Of a DNA stretch of 64,000 bases, positions 9,376 to 18,275 are shown piece by piece. The notes beneath the pieces are model-generated. The model saw only the letters and a list, made by a program, of their open reading frames with translations, was not told the DNA's origin and did not search any database. Every line of letters begins with the position of its first letter. Positions within the stretch are counted from its first letter, which is position 1. A program made the translations under genes and the position numbers. The stretch comes from GCA-2746605 sp963704835 (GTDB taxonomy: Bacteria; Bacteroidota; Ignavibacteria; Ignavibacteriales; Melioribacteraceae): NCBI GenBank assembly GCA_963704835.1, contig CAVPHW010000020.1:434001-498000 (forward strand), in the 5' to 3' direction.

Positions 9376-10362
9376 TTATCCTAATTTCATAGCTTGTCTA
9401 ACTTCATCCATTGTGGAAGATGCAACTATTTTTGCTCTTCTTTCTCCATCAAACAAAATATCCTCAACTTGTGATAAATTGCTCTCAAATGTTTTTCTTT
9501 TATCGATAATAGGTTCTAGAAACTCATTAATTTTTGATGAGCATTTAGATTTGCAATCTACACAGCCCAATTCTCCAGATTTACAACCTTTCTCTATTTC
9601 GTCTATTTCATCAGAATTAAACTTTTTATGATAGCTGAAAACTAAACAAATATTGGGATTTCCTGGATCATTTTTGCGAAGTTTTTGTGGGTCTGTTTTA
9701 GCCTTTTTCAATTTTGATATTACATCATCTGGTTCATCAGAAAGTAGAATTGTATTTCCTAAAGATTTGCTCATTTTGGCATCGCCATCAAGTCCGACTA
9801 ATCTAGAAAATTTCGTTAATAAAGGTTTTGGCTCTCTAAAAACAAATCCATATTGTTTATTAAACTTACGGGCAATTTCCCTTGTAATTTCAACATGAGG
9901 AACTTGATCTTCACCAACAGGAACCGCTTCACCTTTGTACAATAATATATCTGCAGATTGCAAAATAGGATAACCCAAATGTCCATAAATTATATTGTCA
10001 ATATTTAAGTCTCTAACTTGGTCCTTTAGGGTTGGGTTTCGTTCAAGGCGCGCTTTTGTTACTAACATTGAAAATATTAAATAAAGTTCGGCATGCTCCT
10101 TAATTTGTGACTGCCGAAAGAAAGGACTTTTCACCGGATCAAGACCAACTGCCAACCAATCTATAACCATTTCTATTGTATTTTGATAAATATCCTGAAT
10201 ATCTAAATTTGTTGTCAATACATGGTAATCAGCAATCAAATGATAACTATCGTATTCACTTTGGAGAGTAACCCAATTTTCAAGAGCGCCGACATAATGT
10301 CCCAGATGTAATTTACCGGTTGGACGCATTCCGCTTAAAATTCTTTTTCTTTTTTCAGCCAT
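9376..10362 (-). CDS. trpS: Tryptophanyl-tRNA synthetase
   Basis: 328 residues, normal length. Class I synthetase signatures: the HIGH-like motif in GKLHLGHYVGAL and the KMSKS motif in AKMSKSLGN. The region with GCVDCKSKC is the cysteine-rich insertion common in this branch of TrpRS. It charges tRNA-Trp. It is the first gene of the run leading to lysS; the 154-base gap upstream, which is AT-rich, is the likely promoter region. No T-box or leader peptide is visible there. Confidence 0.97.
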   Translation of the reverse strand: MAEKRKRILSGMRPTGKLHLGHYVGALENWVTLQSEYDSYHLIADYHVLTTNLDIQDIYQNTIEMVIDWLAVGLDPVKSPFFRQSQIKEHAELYLIFSMLVTKARLERNPTLKDQVRDLNIDNIIYGHLGYPILQSADILLYKGEAVPVGEDQVPHVEITREIARKFNKQYGFVFREPKPLLTKFSRLVGLDGDAKMSKSLGNTILLSDEPDDVISKLKKAKTDPQKLRKNDPGNPNICLVFSYHKKFNSDEIDEIEKGCKSGELGCVDCKSKCSSKINEFLEPIIDKRKTFESNLSQVEDILFDGERRAKIVASSTMDEVRQAMKLG

Positions 10363-10516
10363 AATACAAAGGTTTATAATAATTTATAAAGGAAGCTCAA
10401 AATTACTAAAAATAGTTTATTAAAATTAAGGAAAAATATATGATAGGATATTATCGATACATCATTCAAAGACAAGTTTAGAATAGTCTAATTGAAAACT
10501 AAATGAGCCCGAACCA

Positions 10517-12460
10517 TTATCTCACAAGCATCATTTTTTTAGAAGTTTGTAGATCACCAACTTGAAGTTGATAAATATAAAATCCACTACTCAAATTAGA
10601 ACCATCAAAATTAACAGTATAATTGCCGGGTTCTTTAGTTGTATCTACCAAAGTTTGAATACGTTCACCAAGAATACTAAAAATTTGCAAAACTACATTT
10701 TGTGCTTTTGGGGTTGTTAATCCGGGGACAGAATATTTTATAACTGTTCCTGAATTAAATGGATTAGGATAATTTTGCTCTAAGTTAAAAATATTTGGCT
10801 TATTGTTTAAAGATGATGATTCAAGTTTAATATCGTCAAACCAAAATTTTATGCCAGTAAGATTTTGATGCTCTGCCACAATTTCGAATTTATCAATTCT
10901 ACTCCAATCAAATTGACCGATCGGTTCATACCAAACACTATTATCCCAAGCACCATGCTCCACAAATTTAGAAAACGGAATACTAAGCTGTTGCCATTCA
11001 CCATTCCATTTAATTATATCTGTTTCTTGCAAAGTATATCGAATCCTCCAGGGATGATCACTTGTAACATCAGTTTTGGAATCCAAAAATCTGATATCAA
11101 TTTTAGATCCTGGTGTATCACCTTTAACACTTAGTTTTAAATTCAGATCAGAGGCTGTTTTTACTAAATATGATAAATCCTTATCCGGCTTAAAATCAAA
11201 CGTAATTGTATTGTATTGAGCTGCATTGATCCATTCCAAGCAATAGTTACCAACCAATGGATTATTAGTGGAATAAAAATCAAATAAAGAAGTAGCACCC
11301 AAACTTGAAGCATCAATAGCACTTTCTACGTAATCCGTATAGACAGGAAATGGTACGGTATCTGGTTGAAGAACAAATGGAGATTGGGCAATTTCATTAA
11401 AACCTAACGCCATGATCAAAGGAATATTTAGATCGTGATCAAATAATTCATCTGAATCATTATTGAACAAACCAAATCCACCCTGATAATCAAAAATAGT
11501 CCAAGCAATTCCTTTCTCTTCAAAATATTCTCTAACAATTCTATACCATTCAACTCTGTCATCATAGTTACTGTTGGGAATATAAACTCCAAACTCTCCG
11601 CAAAATATTGGCACATTCCTTTGTTGCTGAAAAAGGGTTGCTATATCAATTAATTTTTTTACTTCGGATATAGTTCCACCATTTTTATAATTATTAAATA
11701 AACTTTGGATCCACGTTCCATTCAACACTTCAGGAAAACTAGGCATTTCTGATGCAGAGTACGGGAATGGAATATTTGCGAGAGAAACCATAGAAGGATT
11801 AGTCCAACTTGCACCTTGATGTGTAAAAATAAATGGATCGTAAAAATGGAATGTATATATGAGATTTGAATCAGGATAAATTGGTAGGAATTTCAAATCG
11901 GTGTAACTGTTCCAGTTTGATGGTCCAACAACAATAGTATGAACAGAATCAATTTCTCTAATTGCATTAATGACATTTAACTGTATTCCACTCCATAGTG
12001 TATTAGATATATCATGCGGTTCATTAAGAATTTCATAATAAATTTTATTCGATCTATTTTTAAAATGTTCAGCCATTTGTCGCCAAACTGGGATTAAAAC
12101 ATCTCCAATGTTTTGGGATGTGTTAAAATCTGGATCAAATGAATGGTTGTCTAAAATCAAGTGTAAATCTAATTCTTCAGCCCAATTTACAGCCTGGTCC
12201 AAAAATTGTATAAACAATGGATCAAGAGTATAATTAGGTTTTCCATTTGTCATAAGATGCAAATTTATCGGTAGGCGAATTACATCGCAACCCAATGATT
12301 TTATGTTTACAAAATCACGCTTTGTATATTTTGTAAATTGGATTTCCTTTGCATTTCCTGCTTGGAACCAACTTGTAAGGTTTACACCTTTATTAAATGG
12401 TGTTTGCCCTTGTACAAATTGAACAAGAACAACTAATAACAAAACACACGACTTTTTCAT
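10517..12460 (-). CDS. Secreted GH5 glycoside hydrolase (endoglucanase-like) with T9SS sorting domain
   Basis: 647 residues. A signal peptide (MKKSCVLLLVVLVQFVQG) leads into a GH5 catalytic domain, about residues 20-350. The acid/base Glu is in YEILNEPHD and the nucleophile Glu in IFCGEFGVY. A carbohydrate-binding-like beta-sandwich follows (about 375-555), then a T9SS C-terminal sorting domain beginning LEQNYPNPFNSGTV and ending KKMMLVR. It probably cleaves beta-glucan or mannan at the cell surface. Within the sorting domain about ten extra residues (GLTTPKAQN) lie between YSVP and VVLQIFS, where the dockerin-like protein at 27 kb also carries an insert. Confidence 0.9.
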   Translation of the reverse strand: MKKSCVLLLVVLVQFVQGQTPFNKGVNLTSWFQAGNAKEIQFTKYTKRDFVNIKSLGCDVIRLPINLHLMTNGKPNYTLDPLFIQFLDQAVNWAEELDLHLILDNHSFDPDFNTSQNIGDVLIPVWRQMAEHFKNRSNKIYYEILNEPHDISNTLWSGIQLNVINAIREIDSVHTIVVGPSNWNSYTDLKFLPIYPDSNLIYTFHFYDPFIFTHQGASWTNPSMVSLANIPFPYSASEMPSFPEVLNGTWIQSLFNNYKNGGTISEVKKLIDIATLFQQQRNVPIFCGEFGVYIPNSNYDDRVEWYRIVREYFEEKGIAWTIFDYQGGFGLFNNDSDELFDHDLNIPLIMALGFNEIAQSPFVLQPDTVPFPVYTDYVESAIDASSLGATSLFDFYSTNNPLVGNYCLEWINAAQYNTITFDFKPDKDLSYLVKTASDLNLKLSVKGDTPGSKIDIRFLDSKTDVTSDHPWRIRYTLQETDIIKWNGEWQQLSIPFSKFVEHGAWDNSVWYEPIGQFDWSRIDKFEIVAEHQNLTGIKFWFDDIKLESSSLNNKPNIFNLEQNYPNPFNSGTVIKYSVPGLTTPKAQNVVLQIFSILGERIQTLVDTTKEPGNYTVNFDGSNLSSGFYIYQLQVGDLQTSKKMMLVR

Positions 12461-12547
12461 TAGACTTTTGGTTAATGACAGATAAACATTTTGCTAAGAT
12501 AAACATAATTTATACATTACATTATAAAAAATGTTATCAATATGATC

Positions 12548-14695
12548 TTATTTTACTAGCATTAACTTTAAAGTTTTAACTTTCCCTTCGTAGCTCATAA
12601 CAAAGAAATACTGTCCGCTAGAAACAATCGAATTATTTTCATTCATTCCATTCCAGATAAACTCAAACTCATTACTTGTTGAATTATTTTCTGGAATAAA
12701 TGACTTAACAACCTGTCCTAAAATATTATAAATTTTAAAAGTTGTGGAGCTAGATTCTACACTTTTACTTAATCTAATTTTAATGGTTGTTTGATTATTA
12801 AATGGATTAGGATAAGCCTGAAATAATGTGTCAGCTTGAATTTCTGCTCCATCCTCCACACCAATAACTGCATCGGATTCATCTACTGCATCATAATAAA
12901 TTTCTCCGCCTAAACCGGGTTCTAAACATATGAACGCAGTGTATTCAGATAAGACACGTTTTTCAATACTGAAATTTATAATATCACCAATTTCAGAATT
13001 TGTTAAATTGTAATTGTCTTGTTCAAAACGGTTTATATAATTTCCCGCCCAAATTGATTCAGAGATTGAATCGGCCTCAGATATTTCTTCTAAATTTTTA
13101 ACATGTGTTTTAGAAACCGGCACTTTATCAATAACACCATTAAACTGAATTTTAAAAGGATAATCCCCTGTATATTTCCCTATTTGTAAAATAGGTGTGT
13201 TAATAAACGTATTTCCTTTCGTTGAGCTAAGATCATATCTGGCATAACAAAATCCATTTTCCATAGTTGTGTAAAGATCGTATGTAGAAAAAACTGATCC
13301 AATTGATTGAATTAAATCACTCAACATCTGGTTCATTCCATAATTGTAACTAACTTGTAAAGAGTTACCACCTGTTAAGCGAGAAATGTTCTGATTAAAA
13401 TATTCGTTACCTTTATAATTTCTTCCTCCAATCCAATACCAATAGAAGTTTGATTCTTGAAAATTTCCAACACTTATTGGTAAATCACCTTTTATCAATA
13501 TCATTAAATCATGAATCAAAGAATTAGCAACTTCACTATCACCAACTTCATCAGAATTTGAGATAAGAAACAATTCTGCATCATAACCTTTAGTATCAAC
13601 AAAACTGATTCCATTTGAAAGTAGTGCTGGCAAATTACTATAAGTAGAGAGAACCTTTTCTGGTAATGCATTAAACACACTATCAACAGTGTTAGAATCT
13701 GCCTTTAACCAATTTTCACTTATTCTATTTATTTGAAGATTTGAAAAAATTAAATTAAAATAATCAGTAGATTTAAAATGATTGAGCAGCATGGTTTTAA
13801 TATTTGTGATTACTGATTTATCATTGAGTGAGCTATTTGAAGCATCATAATCAACAAGAATAGCTACCTTTTTTCGTTTTTCATTGCTAATTACCATTGA
13901 AGGAAGGTAAGCTAATTGATAATAATTTTCTTCGATTCCCTCATATTTGCTTAAAAAAACACCATTCTTAAATGGAGCATCCACTGAAAAGTCTAAATTA
14001 CTAAAATTATAAATTTCTTGGTTTGTTAAATCTAACCTTAAAAAATCTCCAAGAATTGGATCATTCTTTTGTTCAAATACTCTCTCAGACAGTTGAATTA
14101 TTTTTGGGTTTTTCCAATCAGTTAAGTTTCTACTTATAATTGCAACCGAATTCAGCGGAAAACTACTTGCTCTTAGAATATCTAACGGAAGTGATGTACT
14201 AACGCTTTTTGAATTCCACAAAGCCGGTACTTGAATAGTTAGTTTTACTTTTCTGGATTCATCTCCTGCCATTGGGTAAATCCTCAAATTATATCCGTTA
14301 CTCCATGTTTTCAATAATATTGATGGATCTTTTCTTCTCCCTACAATGTCTTCATATATTTGAGATGCTGTCCACTTATCTAGTACTTTGGCTCTTATAA
14401 TATCTTCTTCAACCCATAACCATGAATCAGTTACAATAGAATTCTCCGGAAGATGAAAATCTAATACTGCCTCTAATGTGTCTTGGTGATTAAATCCCAT
14501 ACCCTTTGCAGATATAGTTAAATACAACCCGTACTCAAAATAAAGTCCTTTTGGTTGGATTGATACAACAGCTTCTTCAATTGTTCCTTCTCCCCAACCC
14601 CAACCTCTTGGATCATTTACTGATAGATATGCCTGGCCATAATTGTTAATAACCATTAACAGAAAAAGATAAAAAACATTTTTTAAATAACTCAT
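12548..14695 (-). CDS. VIT-domain / vWA-like surface protein with T9SS sorting domain
   Basis: 715 residues. A signal peptide ends near NNYGQ. The N-terminal third has the look of a vault/inter-alpha-trypsin (VIT) domain: IRAKVLDKWTASQIYEDIV, then KDPSILLKTWSNGYNLRIYP. A von Willebrand A-like region starts at KKVAILVDYDASNSS, where DYDAS stands at the metal-ion site. A T9SS sorting domain closes the protein (FQAYPNPFNNQTTIKI, LKLMLVK at the end). VIT-vWA proteins are common in Bacteroidota but their role is unknown. Adjacent to the GH5 gene, with about 90 bases between; the two may be separate units. Confidence 0.82.
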   Translation of the reverse strand: MSYLKNVFYLFLLMVINNYGQAYLSVNDPRGWGWGEGTIEEAVVSIQPKGLYFEYGLYLTISAKGMGFNHQDTLEAVLDFHLPENSIVTDSWLWVEEDIIRAKVLDKWTASQIYEDIVGRRKDPSILLKTWSNGYNLRIYPMAGDESRKVKLTIQVPALWNSKSVSTSLPLDILRASSFPLNSVAIISRNLTDWKNPKIIQLSERVFEQKNDPILGDFLRLDLTNQEIYNFSNLDFSVDAPFKNGVFLSKYEGIEENYYQLAYLPSMVISNEKRKKVAILVDYDASNSSLNDKSVITNIKTMLLNHFKSTDYFNLIFSNLQINRISENWLKADSNTVDSVFNALPEKVLSTYSNLPALLSNGISFVDTKGYDAELFLISNSDEVGDSEVANSLIHDLMILIKGDLPISVGNFQESNFYWYWIGGRNYKGNEYFNQNISRLTGGNSLQVSYNYGMNQMLSDLIQSIGSVFSTYDLYTTMENGFCYARYDLSSTKGNTFINTPILQIGKYTGDYPFKIQFNGVIDKVPVSKTHVKNLEEISEADSISESIWAGNYINRFEQDNYNLTNSEIGDIINFSIEKRVLSEYTAFICLEPGLGGEIYYDAVDESDAVIGVEDGAEIQADTLFQAYPNPFNNQTTIKIRLSKSVESSSTTFKIYNILGQVVKSFIPENNSTSNEFEFIWNGMNENNSIVSSGQYFFVMSYEGKVKTLKLMLVK

Positions 14696-14824
14696 TTTTT
14701 CACCTCATTGGTAAATAATGTATTAAAAGACCATTTTATACGATATGAATTAAAGTACGAATTTAAAATAAATTAAACAATGTAATTCAGAACGGTTTTA
14801 TCAAAATCTAAAATAAATTATTAT

Positions 14825-15365
14825 TTATTCTTGAAAAAGATATGGACGCCAATTATCATCTATTCTACTTACTGAGTTAAGAATAAACATTATATAATTA
14901 GGTTTATGAGGTTTTATTCTAAGTTTCATATCTGCTGCTTCAGGAGTTCTATTCCCTTTTTTATTATTACATGGGAGGCATGCAGTCGCTAAGTTATCCC
15001 AAGTATCTTTTCCACCACTTGCTTTTGGGAGCACATGATCTATTGTAAAAGCTAAATCTCCTCTACCGCAATACGCACATTTGTGATTATCTCTCCTGAG
15101 AATATTTTTCCGGGTAAGGTTAATGTTATTGTATGGTACTCTTATGTAAGATTTTAGGCGTATTACACTTGGCCATGGATAAGATTTTGAAACAGATCTA
15201 ACTAATAATTTGGAATTCTCTTTAACAAGATCAGCTTTGTGTAAATAAACAAGGAGGATTGCCTTTCTTGCCGAGCAAAGTGTAAGAGGCTCATAACTTT
15301 GATTAAGAAGCAGTACTCTTGCATTTAATACATGGTTATTATTTGAGTTTTTGTGTTCGAACCTA
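14825..15365 (-). CDS. HNH endonuclease; start codon not recognisable
   Basis: The frame stays open well beyond the first usable start (GTG at 15034) and encodes a full HNH protein of about 178 residues: VLNARVLLLNQSYEPLTL at the N-terminus, then KCAYCGRGDLAFTIDHVLPK with the first Cys pair and catalytic His, and CLPCNNKKGNRTPEEA-like second zinc pair (ACLPCNNKKGNRTP). This is the standalone HNH family widespread in Bacteroidota. An AAGGAG ribosome site lies at about 15367-15372 but no ATG, GTG or TTG follows in frame, so an indel near the start is likely. Its biological role is unknown. Confidence 0.8.
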
Positions 15366-15408
15366 ACTCCTTATAATTAAGTCATAAAGAATAAAAACGT
15401 AGTAATTG

Positions 15409-15435
15409 TAACACGGGCTTTCCAGTCTGTGTTTT
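15409..15435. repeat. Isolated REP-like hairpin fragment
   Basis: TAACACGGGCTTTCCAGTCTGTG is an imperfect palindrome with the same head (TAACAC) as the REP units near the RAYT gene, and almost the same core as the hairpin at 27074-27095. It lies between mnmA and the HNH gene. It may also serve as part of the mnmA 3' end. Confidence 0.5.
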
Positions 15436-15444
15436 AATAATTTA

Positions 15445-16545
15445 TTATATATTTTTTGTAATAACACCGCCTGCTAAAAGATAACCCTGTTCATCATAAA
15501 CAGCTAAAGACTGTCCTGGTGTAATTGCTCTTTTGGACTCAACAAATTCTAAAGTAATATTTTCATCATTAGCATTTATTACTTTAGCTAAAGAACCTTT
15601 ATCTGAATATCTTATTTTAGCAATTACCATGCTCCCAGCTTCAAGTTTTTCTATGCTCACATAATTTATCTGATTAGCAATAACTTGTCGTTCAAATAAA
15701 TCATCAGAGTTCCCAAGTTCAACAATATTCGATTTTACATCAATATTTTTAACATAAACCGGTTTCCCTAGTGCAACACCAAGCCCTTTCCGCTGACCAA
15801 CAGTATAGAAAGGAATTCCTTTATGTTGACCTATTTTTTCACCTTCATAAACTAAATCCCCTTCTTTAACATTAGCTATTTTCTCAGGGACTCTTTCCCT
15901 TAAAAACCGTTCATAGTTATTATCAGCTACAAAACAGATTTCTTGACTATCCGGTTTATTAGCGGTTTTTATTCCAAAGTCTTCAGCCAATTTTCTTACT
16001 TCCGGTTTACTGAAATTACTCAATGGGAAAAGAGTCCTGCTTAAACTTTTCTGAGTTAAACCCCAAAGTGCATAAGTTTGATCTTTATTTGAATCAGCTG
16101 CAAGTTTTAGACTGAATCTATTTGTGTTCTCATTTTGTTCAAGTTTAGCATAGTGTCCGGTTGCAACATATTGGGCGTCAAGTGAATCCGCTTTAAGCAG
16201 CAGTTCTTCCCACTTGATTTTTCTATTACAAATTACACATGGGTTTGGAGTTCTTCCGTTGAGATATTCATCAACAAAATCATCAATAACTGCACTTTCA
16301 AATGCTTTTGTAAAATCAACAGTATAATGTGGAAAATCAAATTTTGTAGCAATACTTTTTGCATCAAAGATTGCATCCAAAGAACAACACCCGGATTCAT
16401 GCTTCGGTGCACCACCGACTTCCATAAATCCCCATGTTTTCATGGTTATGCCAATAACCTCATAACCTTGCTTAATTAACAAAGCTGCAGCAACTGAAGA
16501 ATCAACTCCACCGCTCATCGCAACTATTACTCTATTTTTGTTCAA
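15445..16545 (-). CDS. mnmA: tRNA-specific 2-thiouridylase MnmA
   Basis: 366 residues, standard length. The PP-loop is MSGGVDSSVAAALL at the N-terminus. The catalytic Cys pair is in NPCVICN and SQEICFVAD. It adds sulfur to C2 of the wobble uridine in tRNA-Lys, -Glu and -Gln using a persulfide donor. The start is TTG. The gene appears to stand alone, with a REP-containing gap separating it from ftsY. Confidence 0.97.
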   Translation of the reverse strand: MNKNRVIVAMSGGVDSSVAAALLIKQGYEVIGITMKTWGFMEVGGAPKHESGCCSLDAIFDAKSIATKFDFPHYTVDFTKAFESAVIDDFVDEYLNGRTPNPCVICNRKIKWEELLLKADSLDAQYVATGHYAKLEQNENTNRFSLKLAADSNKDQTYALWGLTQKSLSRTLFPLSNFSKPEVRKLAEDFGIKTANKPDSQEICFVADNNYERFLRERVPEKIANVKEGDLVYEGEKIGQHKGIPFYTVGQRKGLGVALGKPVYVKNIDVKSNIVELGNSDDLFERQVIANQINYVSIEKLEAGSMVIAKIRYSDKGSLAKVINANDENITLEFVESKRAITPGQSLAVYDEQGYLLAGGVITKNI

Positions 16546-16664
16546 ATCTAGATCTTTCGTGTTGTTTAATTTTACAAATATAAGGAAATGCTTAAGAAAT
16601 TTCTATTAAGGGTTTTCACAGAAAGTAATTGTCTGCCATATGGAAGCTGACGTGTTTTATGTGT

Positions 16665-16774
16665 TGTGTAACTCAGATGGCTCGTCAATCTGAGAATTAA
16701 AGTGGGTTTTGATTTTCACAGACTGATTTTGTAGGCTTAATTCTTTCACAGTTTGCGAGCAAACTGTGTTACAG
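16665..16774. repeat. REP hairpins (one B-type, one A-type) abutting ftsY
   Basis: Two hairpins of the families seen around the RAYT gene: a B-type TGTAACTCAGATGGCTCGTC...TCTGAG at 16665-16694 and an A-type CACAGTTTGCGAGCAAACTG at about 16747-16768. The A-type unit ends one base or so from the ftsY stop codon (16775), so it may act as a transcript-end structure for ftsY. Confidence 0.75.
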
Positions 16775-17713
16775 CTAATTAAAAATAGCGTTAACAAATT
16801 CTTTTGCATCAAAGGTTTGGAGGTCATCAATTGCCTCTCCAACTCCAATGTATCTTACTGGTACTTTCTGTTCGGCAGTAATTTGAAAAATAATTCCACC
16901 TTTAGCTGTACCATCCAATTTAGTCACAATTAGCCCAGTTAAATCCGAAGTCTTTGCAAATTCTCTGGCTTGTATAAGTCCATTTTGACCAGTATTTCCA
17001 TCAATTACAAGAAATGTATCATTGGGAGCATAATCTAAAACCTTGCTTAAAACACGTTTAATCTTCTTTAATTCTTCCATCAAATTACTTTTATTGTGGA
17101 GACGCCCTGCTGTATCAATAATTACAATATCCGCATTACTTTTCTTAGCTGATGTCAAAGTATCGAAAGCAACAGCAGACGGATCTGATCCATGTTCACG
17201 CTGAATTATTTCAACACCAGCTCTATTTGCCCAAATTTCTAATTGTTCATTTGCCGCCGCTCTAAAAGTATCAGCCGAACCAATTACCACTTTAAATCCG
17301 GCTTGTTTATAATTATGGGCAAGTTTTCCTATTGTAGTTGTTTTACCCGCTCCATTAACTCCAACTATTAAAATTACATAAGGTTTATAGTTGTCTAACT
17401 TATTGTATTCAGTATCGTTAGGATTGTTTTGCTCAAGTGATTTCACTAATTCATTTTTGATAATTTCAATGATTTTTTCTTCAGTTCTATCTTTTTCACT
17501 TTTTAAAGTCTTTCTGGTTGATTCAATTATCTTTTCAGATGTTTCCATTCCAATATCACTTGAGATTAGAATTTCTTCTAATTCGTCCAATACTTCATCA
17601 TCTATTTTAGCTTTACCACTAATTGTTTCAGTAATACTATTAAAGATTCTTTCTCTGGTTTTAGTCAAACCACCTTTAAGTTTGTCTAAATTAAGATTTT
17701 TAAACAGCTTCAT
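16775..17713 (-). CDS. ftsY: Signal recognition particle receptor FtsY
   Basis: 312 residues: an N-domain helical bundle (TKTRERIFNSITETISG) followed by the SRP GTPase G-domain. G1 is GVNGAGKTTTIGKLA, G3 DTAGRLHNK, G4 TKLDGTAKGG. It lacks the long acidic A-domain of E. coli, normal outside the Proteobacteria. It docks ribosome-SRP complexes at the Sec translocon. The start overlaps the end of the CDP-alcohol phosphatidyltransferase gene by 14 bases. Confidence 0.97.
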   Translation of the reverse strand: MKLFKNLNLDKLKGGLTKTRERIFNSITETISGKAKIDDEVLDELEEILISSDIGMETSEKIIESTRKTLKSEKDRTEEKIIEIIKNELVKSLEQNNPNDTEYNKLDNYKPYVILIVGVNGAGKTTTIGKLAHNYKQAGFKVVIGSADTFRAAANEQLEIWANRAGVEIIQREHGSDPSAVAFDTLTSAKKSNADIVIIDTAGRLHNKSNLMEELKKIKRVLSKVLDYAPNDTFLVIDGNTGQNGLIQAREFAKTSDLTGLIVTKLDGTAKGGIIFQITAEQKVPVRYIGVGEAIDDLQTFDAKEFVNAIFN

Positions 17714-18275
17714 TATTAACCTTTTTTATTTCACTAAATGCTCGTGCTCCATATGTTATAACTGAAGCAAAACTTAATCCAATACTGAAAAAGTATAGAA
17801 TTTGATAAACTAAATCGGACGACGTATAGCCTAGTGTTACAAATATTATAAATATTCCAATTGAAAAAACGGTTCCTTTACCTAGATAATTTGATGGCAG
17901 AACAAAACCGATTCTTCTTGTAACAAATATTCCACCAATAAAAATGATTAAGTCTCTAAGAAGTATTATCAAAAAATAAGTTGCAGAAATTAAATTAAAG
18001 TAGAAAAAATAGATTACAATCAAAATAACAAGTATTTTATCAGCTAGCGGATCTATTATTTTGCCAAGTTCAGAGATCTCATTAAACTTTCTTGCAAAAA
18101 AGCCGTCAAGAATGTCTGTGAGATAAGCTAAAATATAAAATCCAACTAAAATTAATCTAGCTCCTTCTATTTCTTTAATATTGCTGACAAAATAAAATAT
18201 TGGGATTGCTAACATTATTCTAGAAAAACTAATATAATTAGAAACAGTGTGAATTTTCTTAAATTGAATTATCAT
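17700..18275 (-). CDS. pgsA: CDP-alcohol phosphatidyltransferase (PgsA-like)
   Basis: 191 residues, about six membrane helices. The family signature D-x2-DG-x2-AR-x8-G-x3-D-x3-D is complete in DILDGFFARKFNEISELG followed by KIIDPLAD. It probably makes phosphatidylglycerolphosphate from CDP-diacylglycerol and glycerol-3-phosphate at the inner membrane; CDP-alcohol enzymes with other acceptors cannot be ruled out. It overlaps ftsY downstream and touches the subtilase gene upstream (TAATG). Confidence 0.88.
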   Translation of the reverse strand: MIIQFKKIHTVSNYISFSRIMLAIPIFYFVSNIKEIEGARLILVGFYILAYLTDILDGFFARKFNEISELGKIIDPLADKILVILIVIYFFYFNLISATYFLIILLRDLIIFIGGIFVTRRIGFVLPSNYLGKGTVFSIGIFIIFVTLGYTSSDLVYQILYFFSIGLSFASVITYGARAFSEIKKVNNEAV

